In this document: piece by piece, positions 1-11,767 of the stretch
Position numbering within the stretch: the stretch's first letter is position 1
Layout of the letters: each line of letters opens with the position of its first letter
Assembly: GCA_963281255.1 (NCBI GenBank)
Contig: OY725488.1
Coordinates: forward strand, 2,920,285 to 2,984,284
Length of the DNA: 64,000 nt
Reading direction: 5' to 3'
Source: Aphrocallistes beatrix
Lineage: Eukaryota; Porifera; Hexactinellida; Sceptrulophora; Aphrocallistidae
Notes under the pieces: model-generated
Told to the model about the DNA's origin: nothing
Database searches by the model: none
The model's input: only the letters and a program-made list of their open reading frames with translations
Made by a program: the position numbers and the translations under genes

Positions 1-42
1 AAAATATACAATTTGAAATCTATACCCATAAATGCCCTAGAT

Positions 43-160
43 CAGTGGTTCCCAACCTGGGTCCATGGACCCCTTAGTGGTCTACAGAAGATATCAGGGG
101 GTCCACAGGATTCCGCTGTCCTGGCTCAACTGTTGGAGGCTAGTTTCTAGCTCTATTTGT
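43..160 (+). mobile_element. hAT-type MITE, left end
   Basis: The segment opens with CAGTGGTTCCCAACCTGG, a classic hAT terminal repeat, followed by a short GC-richer body containing GGACCCCTTAGTGGTC. The same terminus occurs inverted at 27289-27339. No right end or 8-bp duplication was found here, so this is probably a fragment. Confidence 0.6.
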
Positions 161-195
161 ATTTTTTACATTATTGTAGATTCCTGTAGAAAACT

Positions 196-497
196 AGTGC
201 GCTTTGCTTGCTTGCGCTGCGCGGCTGGCGGACACTTTGTGTTCGCCGGAGGTGCCCTTTGGGCGCCTGAGGCCACATTGAAGAAATAACATCTCTAAAT
301 ATGTCTGTCCTACTGTTATTATCGATATCGCACGAAAAATCACGAAATTTGTCAACATTTCAATTTTTGTAATCCGTAATGATGACGTCATGACAGAGTG
401 ATGAGTCGACATTTTCATCTGAGCACAGAACTTAAAAACTCCCACATGCCAAAAATTTCTGTGCTTTGCAGTTTTTTCAATCAACTCGTTGCAGAAT
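196..497 (-). repeat. Rep600 copy 1 (internally deleted)
   Basis: Reverse-strand copy of the dispersed Rep600 family. It starts with the GC-rich hairpin end (GCGCGGCTGGCGGACAC) and ends in the conserved TTGATTGAAAAAACTGC-like 5' part. The middle of the family consensus is missing. Confidence 0.85.
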
Positions 498-609
498 AAT
501 AAGGATAAACGAGCAAGCTGTTGAAATATAGTCTTTATCTATTATTTTTGGAATGTACTTACTTTATGTATCCTTACTATTTAAAATCGATAATGTCTAT
601 CTGTTTGTA

Positions 610-820
610 TGTGGCATATTGATTGAAGAAACTGTCACGCAAACAGAAAACTGATTTTAGCATGTTGGAGTCTTTGGTTGTAGCTCCACTAGGTTCTGAA
701 CAGATGAAAATGTCGACTCATCATGGAATTAGCCTAGGCGCCCAAAGGACGCCTCCGACGGACGCAAAGTGTCCGCCAGCCGCGCTGCACAAGCAATCAA
801 AACTCGCTTGTCTATTATAA
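610..820 (+). repeat. Rep600 copy 2 (internally deleted)
   Basis: Forward copy running from the conserved 5' block (TTGATTGAAGAAACTG) directly to the GC-rich end (GTCCGCCAGCCGCGC). The two ends flank a large internal deletion at about 728-745, before either CRE site. Confidence 0.8.
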
Positions 821-1005
821 TAAATATATATGTTTTAACCATATACTATAGTTGCAAACACGATTTTCAGTATCTACACCTCTAAAGACCCCAGGTCAGC
901 AGTTGAAAACTATTCTCTATCTTACTTCAGAATTTTTTAATATAATGTATTTATTGTAATTTGTAGACAAAAAACAAGCATAATCTTTACCATATAGTAT
1001 AGTCC

Positions 1006-2640
1006 AGGACCAATCCTGGATTTAGATGTCAACCGAGAAATTTGAGAAGCATTAACTTTTTTGATAGTTTTGACTTCTCGAGAGTTTCCTTGACAAAAAC
1101 TAAGCACATTAATTTTTCATTTTCGGTTAACTTTATTAATGCAAGCTTAAACATTTCCTCGGCGCATGAATAATTCTGACAATTCGCCTTTCACGAAAAC
1201 CTACAAATGATCATGTAGAGTGTTGAATAACTGTTGATGTATTTATTTAAACTCATAGAATATATTGGAGTAAAACAAGTAAATTATATATATATTATAT
1301 TCAGGTTGATTATGGTCATGTGGCCCCTCAAATTTCTCCAAATTTAACGCTGAATACGAATGTCAACATTCATTGAGTATGTTATTGCTGATCCAACCTA
1401 GATTGGCAGGCATGTGCATTTACAGTATGTACAAAAGTTTTTGGTAGTCAATTTTAATTTCGTTAATATTAATGTTTAAGAATAGTATTATAATTTCAGA
1501 ATGACTTCATTTACGCGTTTTCATTCTATATATACACTATCTTGAGTCACACTATCATACCATGCGGGTAATCAGCACCTTTTCTGGAATGCAAACTCAT
1601 TTTTTTGTAGAAATCTTTTTGAAAATCCCAGCAACTGTCTACCACAGTATTGCAATGTATTCTATATACTTACTATTAACACTCGATTAATGTTTATGTA
1701 TAGTATGTATATTATATATACATATATATGTAACGAATTGATTGAAGAAGCTGCCAAGCACAGAAAGCTGATTTTTGACATGTGGGAGTATTTTGGCTAT
1801 GGCTCCACTAAGTTCTGACCTCAGACGAAAATGTCCACTCGTCATGGAATTATGACGTCATTTTAACTTTTTTTTATAATTAGAAATTTCAGTTTTTGAC
1901 TATAATTCAGCCATTTTGGGTGATAGAACGCTGAAATTTAATGTGTATATGAGTATTTGTTGAAGGATTCTTTAAGAGTTAGGCCCGAAAAAGCGCGTAA
2001 AGATTTATAAAGAAAAGTTTTTTTGATAAAATACAATTGTACTTGAGTTTAATCCTAATGTAACATGGTATGCAGTGCTATATAATAACCACATCATGGT
2101 ATATTATCTAGAAAAATGACTAATCGGACATCTTACCGCATGGTATGATAGTGTGACTCAAGATAGTGTATATATAGGATGAAAATACGTAAATGTAATC
2201 CTGAAATTCTAGTACTCTTCTTAAACATATGCTAAATATTACACTAAGGTAAAGTGACTACTAATATTCAGGACATACTGTTATACCAATGCCTGCCAAT
2301 CTGGTTGACCAGCAATAAAATACTCAATTAGGTTTTAATGTTGATATTCGTATTCAGCATTAAATTTGGAGAAATTTGAGGAATCACATGACCATATTCA
2401 AGCTGAATATTTTCCTTGACTTCGCAGAAATGTGCAACCAATCTCACCAATTCCGATCTCAAACCTCCTAGTAACTCCATCGAGTGACCCCTTGTTTTGC
2501 TCCCCTATATTCCATGAGTCAACATTCTACATGATCATTTAGTAGGATTTCCTGAATGTGGAATTGTCCGAATTATTCAGGAGCCCCCAAATATTTATGC
2601 TAGCATAAAAGAAATTGCGCACCCAACATGGCATGGGCTT
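1006..2640. mobile_element. Foldback element F1 (long imperfect palindrome)
   Basis: Left arm about 1140-1590 and right arm about 2090-2640 are imperfect reverse complements: CAAATGATCATGTAGAGTGT near 1205 pairs with 2510-2530, and the ATATATACACTATCTTGAGT block near 1530 pairs with 2155-2175. Each inner arm carries a TATA-like stretch followed by TGAGTCA. No coding capacity is seen. A related element lies at 31050-32492. Rep600 copy 3 is inserted near the centre. Confidence 0.75.
1660..1957 (+). repeat. Rep600 copy 3 (3' truncated)
   Basis: Begins with a variant of the family start (ACTTACTATTAACACTCGAT), then an AT microsatellite, then the conserved body with one TATGACGTCA site near 1850. 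It stops abruptly before the GC-rich 3' end. It sits inside foldback element F1. Confidence 0.8.
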
Positions 2641-2659
2641 AATTTACTATTATTTCCCT

Positions 2660-3590
2660 TAACTAAACTAACCTTTTAAAATTTTCGAACATAAGATCGC
2701 TAAACTTATGGGAACTTTCGTAGAATTCATCATTCACGAGAATAAACTCGCCATTAATATAAGGGCAGTCTAAGCCGAAATAATTGACTGCACTCAGCCA
2801 TATCAGATTATCGCAGTTAGCATAGGGTATAACAAAAGTGTTGTCACCTTTGATACTAGCTCAAATTAATAGGTGAACAAATTTTGATAATGGGAGAGGA
2901 AAAGTGTATTTCGCAAATGGTGTGTTGTCGCAAAATATAGTAATATGTGATAGCTAACGACAGGCTAAGAGTTTTGTATTTGATTACTATCGGTTCGATA
3001 TCAATCAAGCATAATAATGAATGATCTAAGGTGACAACACTTTTGTTACACCTTGTAGTTCAAATGGTGAATATCAGTGGTCCATGAATGTGGAGGTGAT
3101 GAAGCCATTGTAACCTTCATACTATGAAGGCCAGGATCTCCACAATCCGATGCCAACAATGCTAAAAATTGTTCATCAAACACTACTCTCTCTAAACTAT
3201 TCATACTAAAATATAATTCTCTAAACCTATTACTACTGAGATCTAAACTATCATCATAATAAAGAGCTGAGACTAATTTAGGAGATATGTGTTCGATGAC
3301 CATACAGGGGATATCGGAATAGCTATTAATGGACTTACTACCGTAGCATTTCAAGTCCTGATTTCACGACCTGCTGAAAGTTAGCTCGGTTCAGTCTCCA
3401 TTTTATGGAAAAGGAATTACGCTGTGAGTCTTTGTTTTCCCCAAATATTTGCATTGATAATTTCCCCCAGATAGGTTTCGGATTAGTACATCCTTTGTCC
3501 ACAGCAGGTTTCAGGGTACCAAATTCCCTGTATCCCACCTGAAGAAGAGCACAGGAAAATTCATCAGGAGAAGCCATGAGTAGAAGCTTG
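2660..3590 (-). pseudogene. Unrecognised ORF, frameshifted and split by a MITE
   Basis: On the minus strand a start near 3580 (MASPDEFSCALL) opens a run of about 75 codons to about 3345. There a one-base shift moves to a second frame (KCYGSKSINSYSD onward), which runs to about 3060. A 235-bp MITE interrupts it, and the same reading continues beyond it at 2810-2690 (CDNLIWLSAVNYFGLDC). The joined product would be roughly 230 residues of ordinary, well-mixed composition, unlike random AT-rich ORFs. I see no zinc finger, DDE or membrane segment and do not recognise the family. It may be the remains of a host gene or of an unusual transposon protein. The downstream end runs into foldback F1. Confidence 0.55.
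2819..3057. mobile_element. MITE interrupting the 2.7-3.6 kb ORF
   Basis: Both ends carry GGTATAACAAAAGTGTTGTC-like inverted repeats (2826-2851 against 3030-3051). No coding capacity. Excising it with a GTT/AAC target duplication would rejoin the flanking ORF in frame, which supports insertion into formerly coding DNA. Confidence 0.7.
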
Positions 3591-3594
3591 TATG

Positions 3595-4128
3595 TCCTTA
3601 CTATTAAAACTCGATTAATGTGTATTTGTTTATATATATATATCTGTAACGAATTGATTGAAGAAACTGCCTGGCACAGAAAGCTGATTTTTGGCATGTT
3701 CGAGTCTTTTGGCTATGGCTCCAGTTCTGACCTCAGACGAAAATGTCGACTCATCATGGAATTATGACGTCATTGTCCCCTTTTTTTCATAATTAGAAAT
3801 TTCAATTTTTCGATTATAACTCGGCCATTTTAGGTGATAGAAGGCTGAAATTTTAATAGAATGTGTATATCAATATATCTCAAATATGATGCAGCTCTCA
3901 TCAAGAAATAATGATTCATCACTCTATTATGACGTCATCATTACGCATCTAAATTTTAAAAATTGACAAATTTAGTAATATTTCGTGCGATATCGATTAT
4001 AACAGTTGGACAGACGTATTTAGTGATGTTTCCACCCTTATGATTAATCAATGTTGCCCCAGGCGCCCACAGGCCGCCTCTGGCGGACACAAAGTGCCCG
4101 CCAGCCGCGCACCACATGCAAGCGAAAC
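3595..4128 (+). repeat. Rep600 copy 4 (near full length)
   Basis: Starts TCCTTACTATTAAAACTCGA, followed by an AT microsatellite, the TTGATTGAAGAAACTGCC block, two TATGACGTCAT sites (near 3765 and 3930) and the GC-rich hairpin end with GGCGGACACAAAGTGCCCGCC. Confidence 0.9.
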
Positions 4129-4129
4129 T

Positions 4130-4700
4130 GAATAATATGTATTATATGCAAATTGTATTTCGTCAATAAACACTTAATTACTGCATACAGATATCATATT
4201 AACTAAAATCTCGACAAAGAAAAATAAATAACCACGATATTTCCATGAGTAATTGGTGGGGGCTCGTAAAATCGCCATGTTAAATACATTCTGGTTGGAA
4301 TCATATGGAAACTTTGTATTTGTAACACATATTTATTAGCTTACTGCATACATCTCCTATGTAAGTAGATTTGTTTGATTTAGAACAGCCAATGAGATAA
4401 AGATATCTTGTGTTTTATGGTGTTAAATAATTAATAGTTGCAGGTTTTAAATAATCACCGGGGTTCGTAAAATAATACTCGATAGTGGATTGTTGGGGGA
4501 GTACATTAATTAATTATAATTTTCAATTCTACTTAACGGTTTACCTGGGTTGAAACTTGAAAATAATTGGTCTTCATAGAAAATATTTAAAATAAGAACA
4601 AAGTCGAAAATATTGTAGTAATTATAAATGATCAGATTTGAAATATTTTAAAAATGTTAAGATGCTTTTCCATGCGAAAATCTGTTCTAAATATTGAAGC
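4130..4700. other. AT-rich spacer, nothing recognised
   Basis: No coding potential, terminal repeats or known element termini were seen between Rep600 copy 4 and the Tc1 element. Confidence 0.5.
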
Positions 4701-4702
4701 TA

Positions 4703-6049
4703 CAGTCTGTTTCATAATTATTTACAAATATTATACCCAATGCAACTTGAAAACTCAAGTCGATATGTACTCATTCAAGTTTTATTTTGGTTCTATGGCC
4801 CCTTAGTAACAATTAAATAGGATATGGTTTAATAGTTAATCTTTTTGCCTTGAGCAGCTATCACAAGGTCGCACCGCTTACGCATAGATTTTGTGAAGTT
4901 GCCAATGAATTCAGGATCAAAGGTTCCCCACTCTATATCTACATAGTTTTTTACATCTTCAATCGTCTTAGGAGCCCTGTTTAGAATCCTTTTCTTCAGA
5001 ACAGCCCATAAATTCTCTATAGGATTCAAATCAGGGCTGCAGGATGGCCAATCTATACATCTAATGGCGCGTTCCTCTTTGTATGAGACAGAGAGCTTGG
5101 ATTTATGGATACTTGAATTATCCTCCTGGAGTTTCCAACCGTCTGGGTAGAGTAGGTCTGCTGTCTCTGTCAAACATTCATTTATCACATTACAATATGC
5201 GATAGAATTGAAATTCTCTCTAAAAATATGCACAGGAGTAGTTCCTCGAGTAGATATCCCTCCCCAAATATGGATCTTTGGTGAATGTCTCGGAATGTTG
5301 ATGACGGGCTTTTGAGTACCCTTGGTCCACATCTGTACTTTCCCGCCACAAAGCCAAATGGAACACTCATCCGTAAAGAAGACCTTGTTCCAATTGATGA
5401 ACTTATGTTTCTTAGCCCATAAAACTCTCAATGCTTCATGGGAGGGAGTAATATTTGGTCCTTTGATTGCAGTTTTCTTGGAATAGGACATCTCTTTGAT
5501 GCATCTCCTCACCATTGAATGCGACACATCAACGCCTCGTGAAACCTTTAGACTACTCTGCATAGTCCGCAAATAAATTCGGGGATTGTTTTTAATATTT
5601 AGAGAGAGTGAGATCCTGTCTCCTCTGTTGAGGCACCTTTTAGGCCCAGCTCCACCCCTGTGCTCAATGCTTTCCCCCGCTGAAATTCGTTGCTTAACAT
5701 TATAGTCCATCTTCAGGGTGACACCGCACATAGAAGCAATATCCTTCATTGGAAGTTTTGAAGTTTCAATGAGCTTAGCCACGTCTTCTCTACGTTGTTT
5801 CTGCATTATTCGCTGAAAATTAGTTGAATTGCCTTAACTAGCTTGTCAGAATTAACTTCGAGACCAAAAAGAGAGAAAAAAGCCCGCCGGAAGTGAAAAA
5901 ATTAAAAATAAAAAAGTTGAGTATCAAAGAGTTGGAAAGGTATCAATAGAAATCGTTAGGATGAGTGTATAGTTGAGAAAAATTGCATTGAGTAAGTTAT
6001 AGTCATTCAAAATCACCTCAAAAATTGTAAATAATTATGAAACAGACTG
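4703..6049. mobile_element. Tc1 element with both TIRs (1347 bp)
   Basis: Perfect terminal inverted repeats (CAGTCTGTTTCATAATTATT and its complement) sit at both ends and are flanked by a TA duplication at 4701-4702 and 6050-6051. The element carries one intact transposase ORF on the minus strand. A decayed relative lies at 45668-46931. Confidence 0.95.
4829..5806 (-). CDS. Tc1-family transposase, DD34E, apparently intact
   Basis: This 325-residue protein would catalyse cut-and-paste transposition by binding the element's TIRs and cutting at TA. The N-terminal ~110 residues hold helix-turn-helix segments and a GRPR-like stretch (GGAGPKR, 51-57). The catalytic DDE domain follows, with Asp146 (FFTDECS), Asp229 (QEDNSSIH) and Glu264 (NPIENLW). 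The last two are separated by 34 residues, the DD34E signature of Tc1. The ATG at 5806 gives the usual family length, and the ORF lies wholly within the TIRs. There are no internal stops. The glutamine usually found before the second Asp is Glu here, so activity is not assured. Confidence 0.93.
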   Translation of the reverse strand: MQKQRREDVAKLIETSKLPMKDIASMCGVTLKMDYNVKQRISAGESIEHRGGAGPKRCLNRGDRISLSLNIKNNPRIYLRTMQSSLKVSRGVDVSHSMVRRCIKEMSYSKKTAIKGPNITPSHEALRVLWAKKHKFINWNKVFFTDECSIWLCGGKVQMWTKGTQKPVINIPRHSPKIHIWGGISTRGTTPVHIFRENFNSIAYCNVINECLTETADLLYPDGWKLQEDNSSIHKSKLSVSYKEERAIRCIDWPSCSPDLNPIENLWAVLKKRILNRAPKTIEDVKNYVDIEWGTFDPEFIGNFTKSMRKRCDLVIAAQGKKINY

Positions 6050-6051
6050 TA

Positions 6052-6700
6052 TGAAAAGGAAAAAAAATTTAAATGGGTTAAAATTGAAAATTCTAATTGT
6101 ATCTTTCTATTTATTTAAACATTTCGTGCAAGAATAATTTAGTAAAAGTGACATAAGGCATTGAAATTTTCTCGATTGTCTGTGACGAGTTAGGTAACCT
6201 TTTTTCAATTTTCTTGCTTCTTGAGCTCCCAAAATGTGTTTTTAAAAATTTAACTCATCGAGAACAGTTTACACAAAAAATTCGGGAGAAAGTTTAAACT
6301 TTAAACTTTTGAGAGAGATGAAATACGGCCTGCCGGACACCGATACTCAATTTTATTACTGTGCATATATTGGGCATTCAATATATACTAATCATCGTCT
6401 ATATTTCAATTAATTGCTAAAATAAGATCGAGCTGCCAGTGCAATTATATTGAACCATATCTCTACTTTCCACCTAAACTTACTAGACTGAGTTGATTTC
6501 TCATTTATTTATCAAGTTATATACCCTTACCAACTCTTCGTGAATGGCTATTGAAGGAGTTTGAGTATTGTGCGTAATTTGATATACGTCCATTGTTCCA
6601 GGGGAGACAAAATTGGCTACAATCAGGATAAATTGGCTGTAGTACAGGTATTTATATAATCTTCTCCCATTCTACTTTTGAAGATGTAGCCATCCATGGC
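6052..6700. other. AT-rich spacer, nothing recognised
   Basis: Between the Tc1 element and the mariner fragment I see no ORF, repeat end or known element. Confidence 0.45.
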
Positions 6701-6719
6701 AACATTTCAACGGGCAGTG

Positions 6720-7345
6720 CACATACGATTCTGACTACGGAATTAGAACTGAAGAAGGTCCACGTGTGATCGGTGCAACACTGTTAAACTTTGTCCTAAA
6801 GGCCGCTAGACTCCAAATGGCTAAAGTAAACCTTGCAATTTATGAACAAGGCGACCGAAGACATTTATTAGAAATTGTAATAGGTGACAAAACATGGATA
6901 CCGCTTAAACCTACAATTTGAAACCAGGATGGAAGGGTATGGCTCAAAAAAGGAGAAGTACAGTCGAAACCGGGTTTTTTCTCACTACTGTTTATCCTTA
7001 CTTATCATTTTTTCTTACTATTTCAGAATCTTAATTATGTAAAAAATTCCAAATCTATAATTAATTTCCATCGATTTTTTCTTACTATCGTTATTTTTCT
7101 TACTGTTTGAACCTGTAAAGAAATAGTAAGAAAAGACCGGTTTCAACTGCACCTGTTTGTGTGTCCTACTTCCGTGCTCGTGTTATACTGCATATTTTTC
7201 GATGGGTTAGGTCCAGTAGCCCAGATCCCCGTTCGCAAATGCCAAACACATACTGGACAATTTTATGCTGATATGGTGCTGCCTGAGATTGAAAAGTCTT
7301 ATCTTAAGCGGTCGTCCAAACACTGGTAACCGTAGTCTGTGGCAT
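6720..7345 (+). pseudogene. Mariner/Tc1 transposase fragment split by a MITE
   Basis: Translated pieces match the middle of a mariner transposase: a GDKTWI motif (first catalytic Asp) near 6890, then WLKKGEVQ up to 6960. After the 6961-7152 MITE come FRARVI and FYADMVLPEIEKSYLKR (7265-7315). The frames differ, stops occur, and the C-terminal catalytic half is absent, cut off by the hairpin element at 7362. The N terminus is not recognisable. Confidence 0.65.
6961..7152. mobile_element. Tc1/mariner-type MITE (192 bp)
   Basis: Ends CAGTCGAAACCGGG and CCGGTTTCAACTG are inverted repeats, preceded by TA on the left and followed by CA on the right (probably a mutated TA). The interior is rich in TTTCTTACTATT repeats. 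A related left end occurs near 11363. Confidence 0.75.
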
Positions 7346-7361
7346 AGGAAACGGGAGGATC

Positions 7362-7900
7362 GAGGAGCCATCCCCCTTATAATGTACTCTAATCGGATAA
7401 AAGTATATGAAATCCTTGCTATTTTCAATCATAATTAGTTATAAAGTGGGTATATTCATGGAAGAAATGTAATCAAATTGTGACAGAGACTGTAATTTCG
7501 ATTTCAAATTCATATTCTACACATTTGAATTCCCTGTTTTTGAAGCCTTATATTGTCATTTTCATTCATAAGTTGAATTATTGTGAATCTAAGTCACTTT
7601 GTACCACTTTTTACTCCCATTACCATTAGAAATGATTATGAGGAGTTGCACAAAGTAACACAGTTTGATTAATCTTAACCTTGGAATGAATAAATCAATA
7701 GAAGGCATCTAACCTGAGTAATTCGAATGTGTAAAATATGAGTTTGAAATCGAAATTACAATATCTGTTACAATTTGATGACATTTCTCCTCATGAATAG
7801 ACCCACTTCATAACTATTTATGATGAAAAATAGCAAAGATTTCAAATACCTTTGTCCGATTATACTATATTGAAGGGATTATCCCCTCCACGAATTATGT
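7362..7900. repeat. Long hairpin (foldback) element
   Basis: The segment is a near-continuous inverted repeat centred at about 7630. For example, AATTTCGATTTCAAATTCAT (7494-7513) pairs with its near complement at 7740-7765, and the arms continue outward to TAATCGGATAAAAG at 7388. Arms are about 250 nt. No coding capacity. Confidence 0.75.
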
Positions 7901-7919
7901 TCAACAATTTATTTGATAG

Positions 7920-7984
7920 TACACAAGCGCGCTTCGTTTGCTTGCGCTGCGCGGCTGGCGGACACTTTGTGTCCGCCGAAGGCG
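7920..7984 (-). repeat. Rep600 copy 5, running into the gap
   Basis: The GC-rich Rep600 end (GCGCGGCTGGCGGACACTTT) in reverse orientation, cut off by the assembly gap. Confidence 0.8.
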
Positions 7985-8184
7985 NNNNNNNNNNNNNNNN
8001 NNNNNNNNNNNNNNNNNNNNNNNNNNNNNNNNNNNNNNNNNNNNNNNNNNNNNNNNNNNNNNNNNNNNNNNNNNNNNNNNNNNNNNNNNNNNNNNNNNNN
8101 NNNNNNNNNNNNNNNNNNNNNNNNNNNNNNNNNNNNNNNNNNNNNNNNNNNNNNNNNNNNNNNNNNNNNNNNNNNNNNNNNNNN
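7985..8184. other. Assembly gap (200 N)
   Basis: Exactly 200 N, which looks like a fixed-size placeholder rather than a measured length. The gap begins inside a GC-rich Rep600 hairpin. Confidence 1.
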
Positions 8185-8189
8185 GCTGT

Positions 8190-11100
8190 GTTGGTTAATA
8201 CAATATAGTTTACATCTTTTGTAGTTGTTGTCTGCGTAAATTCCTACTTTTATTTCTGATAATCTACTACTCTACTTAATTCCAATGATTATTTTCAGAA
8301 TATTCCCATATCTGTAACTATACGTTAACCAAATCCCAATTGAATTTAACATAGCTTCTAGGGGTGTACCCTCAAACTTTACCTCACAGGGGGTGCACGA
8401 GTTGAAAAAGTTTGAGAACCACTCCCATATAGCGTAGGCTCCGGTTGGGTTGGTATGGCAATGGCCCTACCCATATATAGTGCCTTTTTGATAGTTTATC
8501 TTTTCTTGAAATTGTGTGGAAAGGTCCTGCCAATCCTGAACCCAGCCCTATTTGGCCCGTCAATCCCCATTTCGATTCTTACACCTTTAATTTACTGAAT
8601 ATTTAATGACACCGAAACCCCAAACTTCATATGTCACTACAGTCTAATTTAAAATTGAATTATTAAATTTTATGTACTTAGCAATTAATGTGAGCTAACT
8701 AGAGAATTCAGTTGATACATAGGTCCCAAGTTTGAGTGGACTCAATGCGGGTTACCTTAGTCGCTAGGCATCCTATCTAAGGTTGATAATTCTGAGTGCA
8801 TGACAGTCGGATACTAAAGATAATATCCTATCTGGAGTGAATTTGAAGTTCTGGTAAGCTACTTTTCATCGTTTCGAAGACATACTTAAAGATGAGTTCA
8901 GGAAGACATTTTAAAATTAGATAGCTTCAGTTGCAGTTTAGGCATGCAAGCTTTCTTTCCTGGGATGTAATGTCGAGAAGTCCTATCTATACATACAAGA
9001 GTATTGGCCGGTTGTGAATCTAATTAGTATTCATTCTTTACGAGTGCCCACAACCATAGTCTATTAAGGACTACTACACTCCTTTGGTTAATATGGATGC
9101 GATTTTAATGGTATACTGGTTTTACCTTCTCTTTTAATATTACCTTTTTCTGATAAACTAAATTTCTGCGATCATCGATTTGAGCTCCGTTATAAAGCAA
9201 TATGAATGTTGGAAGGAGGCCTAAAACGAAAATAACTGCTGAAAGGCTTCACCAAGGTCTACTCGGTTATTGAAGAAAGAATAGTAGTCAAGGCCAAAAC
9301 ATTTGAAACACCGTGTTTTGACAAATTGATAGAGCATGTTAAATGTTATTTGTCTAGAATTGGGGTCGTATTTCCAACAGTAAACCAAAATATATCAGTT
9401 TTATCTGACATTTTATAGTCGCCTTATTCAATTTGCAACATCACCAGAGGAATTAATGCCCGAAAATGTTGCTTTTCGATCCTATTAGATTAATTTTAGC
9501 TTAGTGGTTTATCGTTTCTTTTCAGTTAATATTTTCGGTTGTTTGAATATGACAATTACTTGTATTTTCAGAACTGCAAGTTTCTTCATCTATACTGCTT
9601 TGTATTATTTCGTATTCAAAATATTGATATATTAAACTGATAATAATATTTCCGGAATACTTCATTAAGACTGATATGTCACTTTTGTAAGAGAATCTCG
9701 AAGCAAGCAAAACACTTTACAGGGTACTATATAGCGTAAATCACATACTAGGGTTGAATTTTCACAATATTGAGATTATTCTCTCCTTTATGCAAATATT
9801 ATATGGAAACCTTCAAATGGTGATCCTTAGACAATATATGGCATTTATTCTCAAATAGAAATTGTATTGAGAATATTCACATTAATCTGCCAACTATTAC
9901 GAATCTTTGCTAACAGAGCTTATGCTGTATCCAGAGGAAAAGTCGGTTCTAAGAACCTTGTATATTTTATTCCTATCTTGGGAATAGAGAATTTTCTGGA
10001 TTTCCTGAGGCTATTGCAAAACAATATTTTTTCGTTGAACCACTTTTTAATCTCATATGAAGGATGTTGCAAGGAGCATTGCCTGAATTATGTGTCCTTG
10101 GCGACCAAAAGATCTTAAGTTATCGGAGAAATTATAACCCCAGATCATGGAGATACCCCATCACCTTTTCTGTTTTCCTAGTGCAATCAGGAAGATAATT
10201 TCCATAGGTGCCTCCATACCTTGATCTTTCCATGTGTGTTGAATCCCTCTATCTATTTATTTGACATTATTCAGAGCTGAATGTCCGGAGCGCTGTGACC
10301 ATTGCTGGCTTGCAGAATTTTATTCATAAAGTTCTTAAATTATCTTACGTATTTTGAATAATAAATGCATTATCTGTATTTAAATTGGATTTTTCCAACC
10401 TAAGTACCATACCTAAATAGTAAAGTCTAGCCTTTAGTACTAAACCTAAATTGTAGATACTTATAAGGTTATGGACTCATGCTAGCCCATAAACTACTGA
10501 AGAGAGCTACGAAAACCGCGAATAGTCGAGGAAACGAGTCGCGAATAGCAAAACAAGACTCAAAAATTTTTCCGCGAATAGTCGAAACCGCGAACGGCGA
10601 GGGTTACCTGTACATGATGGGGTCAATGATCAAATACCCTCTTGGTGGCACAAGTTGAGACTTTTGTTTATTGGGATGATCAATTTATTAGAAATATTTC
10701 ACAATTACCGTCGTACGAATGTATAGATTTCGAATCTAGAATTTGATTTTCAATATAAATTTATTGATCAAGTCAAAGTACTCGTCGACAATGTACCATA
10801 TTGGTCACATTTGATAATTTGTCGAATATCTCATAAACTATAGAATTTAGAGGTCGAAATTATATTATCACTTAATAGGAAGTAGTATATTCGCTATCAA
10901 ATGGAATTACATTTGAATGTGTAGCCATTGCAGTTTTCAAGATATAACGCCAACTGACCAAACACGTTTCCATAGCAACACTGGAATGTACCAACATTCC
11001 ATAAAAAATTCCAAATTTTTCGTATTAACCCATTCACATCTCAGTTCTATGCGAAAAAATTTACAATAAAAACACTTAAAAATGCCCTTAAACGGCCTCT

Positions 11101-11270
11101 GAAAATCACCAAATTTGTCACAAATATAACCTATTGCGCAACCATATGGTGACTAATCAAATTTTTAACAACGGATATGGGTACTTTGACACCATATTTA
11201 TATATGCTGATAATACATTCCTAAGCTCTATTGTGCTTTGTAAATGATTTAAGGCAGCTCATGTATTAGT
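8190..11270. other. AT-rich region without recognised genes
   Basis: Nothing coding is convincing. A hAT-like right end (GTTTGAGAACCACT) lies near 8410-8425, with a possibly related short repeat from about 8358. A pogo/Tc1-type MITE end (CGCGAATAGTCGAAACCGCG, then GGTTACCTG before TA) lies at about 10510-10611. The rest has no visible structure. Confidence 0.45.
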
Positions 11271-11278
11271 TCAACGGT

Positions 11279-11352
11279 CTTCCTCCGCATCCCTATTCCC
11301 AAATCCGCAAGTTACTGTGAGGCCTTATATATGTACAGTAGGCTATGGTATA
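11279..11352. repeat. Segment repeated in inverse at 63118-63190
   Basis: The sequence around CCGCAAGTTACTGTGAGGCC is found as its reverse complement at 63118-63190, beside another Rep600 copy. Its origin is unknown. Confidence 0.7.
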
Positions 11353-11414
11353 GTATATGCAGTCGAAATCGGGTTATTTTGACCATTTGATTGCACTGCA
11401 ACGACAAAATAGCC

Positions 11415-11515
11415 CGATAAACAAAAAGATCCGATAGACAAAATAACCCGATGGACAAAATAACTTGATAGACAAAATGATCCGATTGACAAAATAACCC
11501 GTTAGACAAAAAATC
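11415..11515. repeat. 17-bp tandem repeat, six units
   Basis: Six head-to-tail units of a 17-bp motif close to CGATAGACAAAATAACC (last unit 16 bp), each with one to four changes. It is a small minisatellite. Confidence 0.9.
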
Positions 11516-11767
11516 TGATACATAGATCAAAAATCTGATGTTTGCATATAATTGGTTACAAATTGTACAGGGTAAGTGTTCTTCTATTCTTCACCGCGAA
11601 TGCACGTACTACTAAGTGCAACCCATGGGTTCCAGGATTAGAGATACAAAAATTAATTAAGCAATAATTATAAAGACTAAACTACATTAAATGTTCAAAA
11701 TATTCCCCCTTATTCTGAATACAGAGTTTCAAACGCTCCAACCACTTATGAAAAGTTTTTTGTACTC

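Noticed and set aside
9867-10118. 83-codon ORF in the 8-11 kb region
   Set aside because: No domain, no splice support, and composition typical of AT-rich noncoding DNA.
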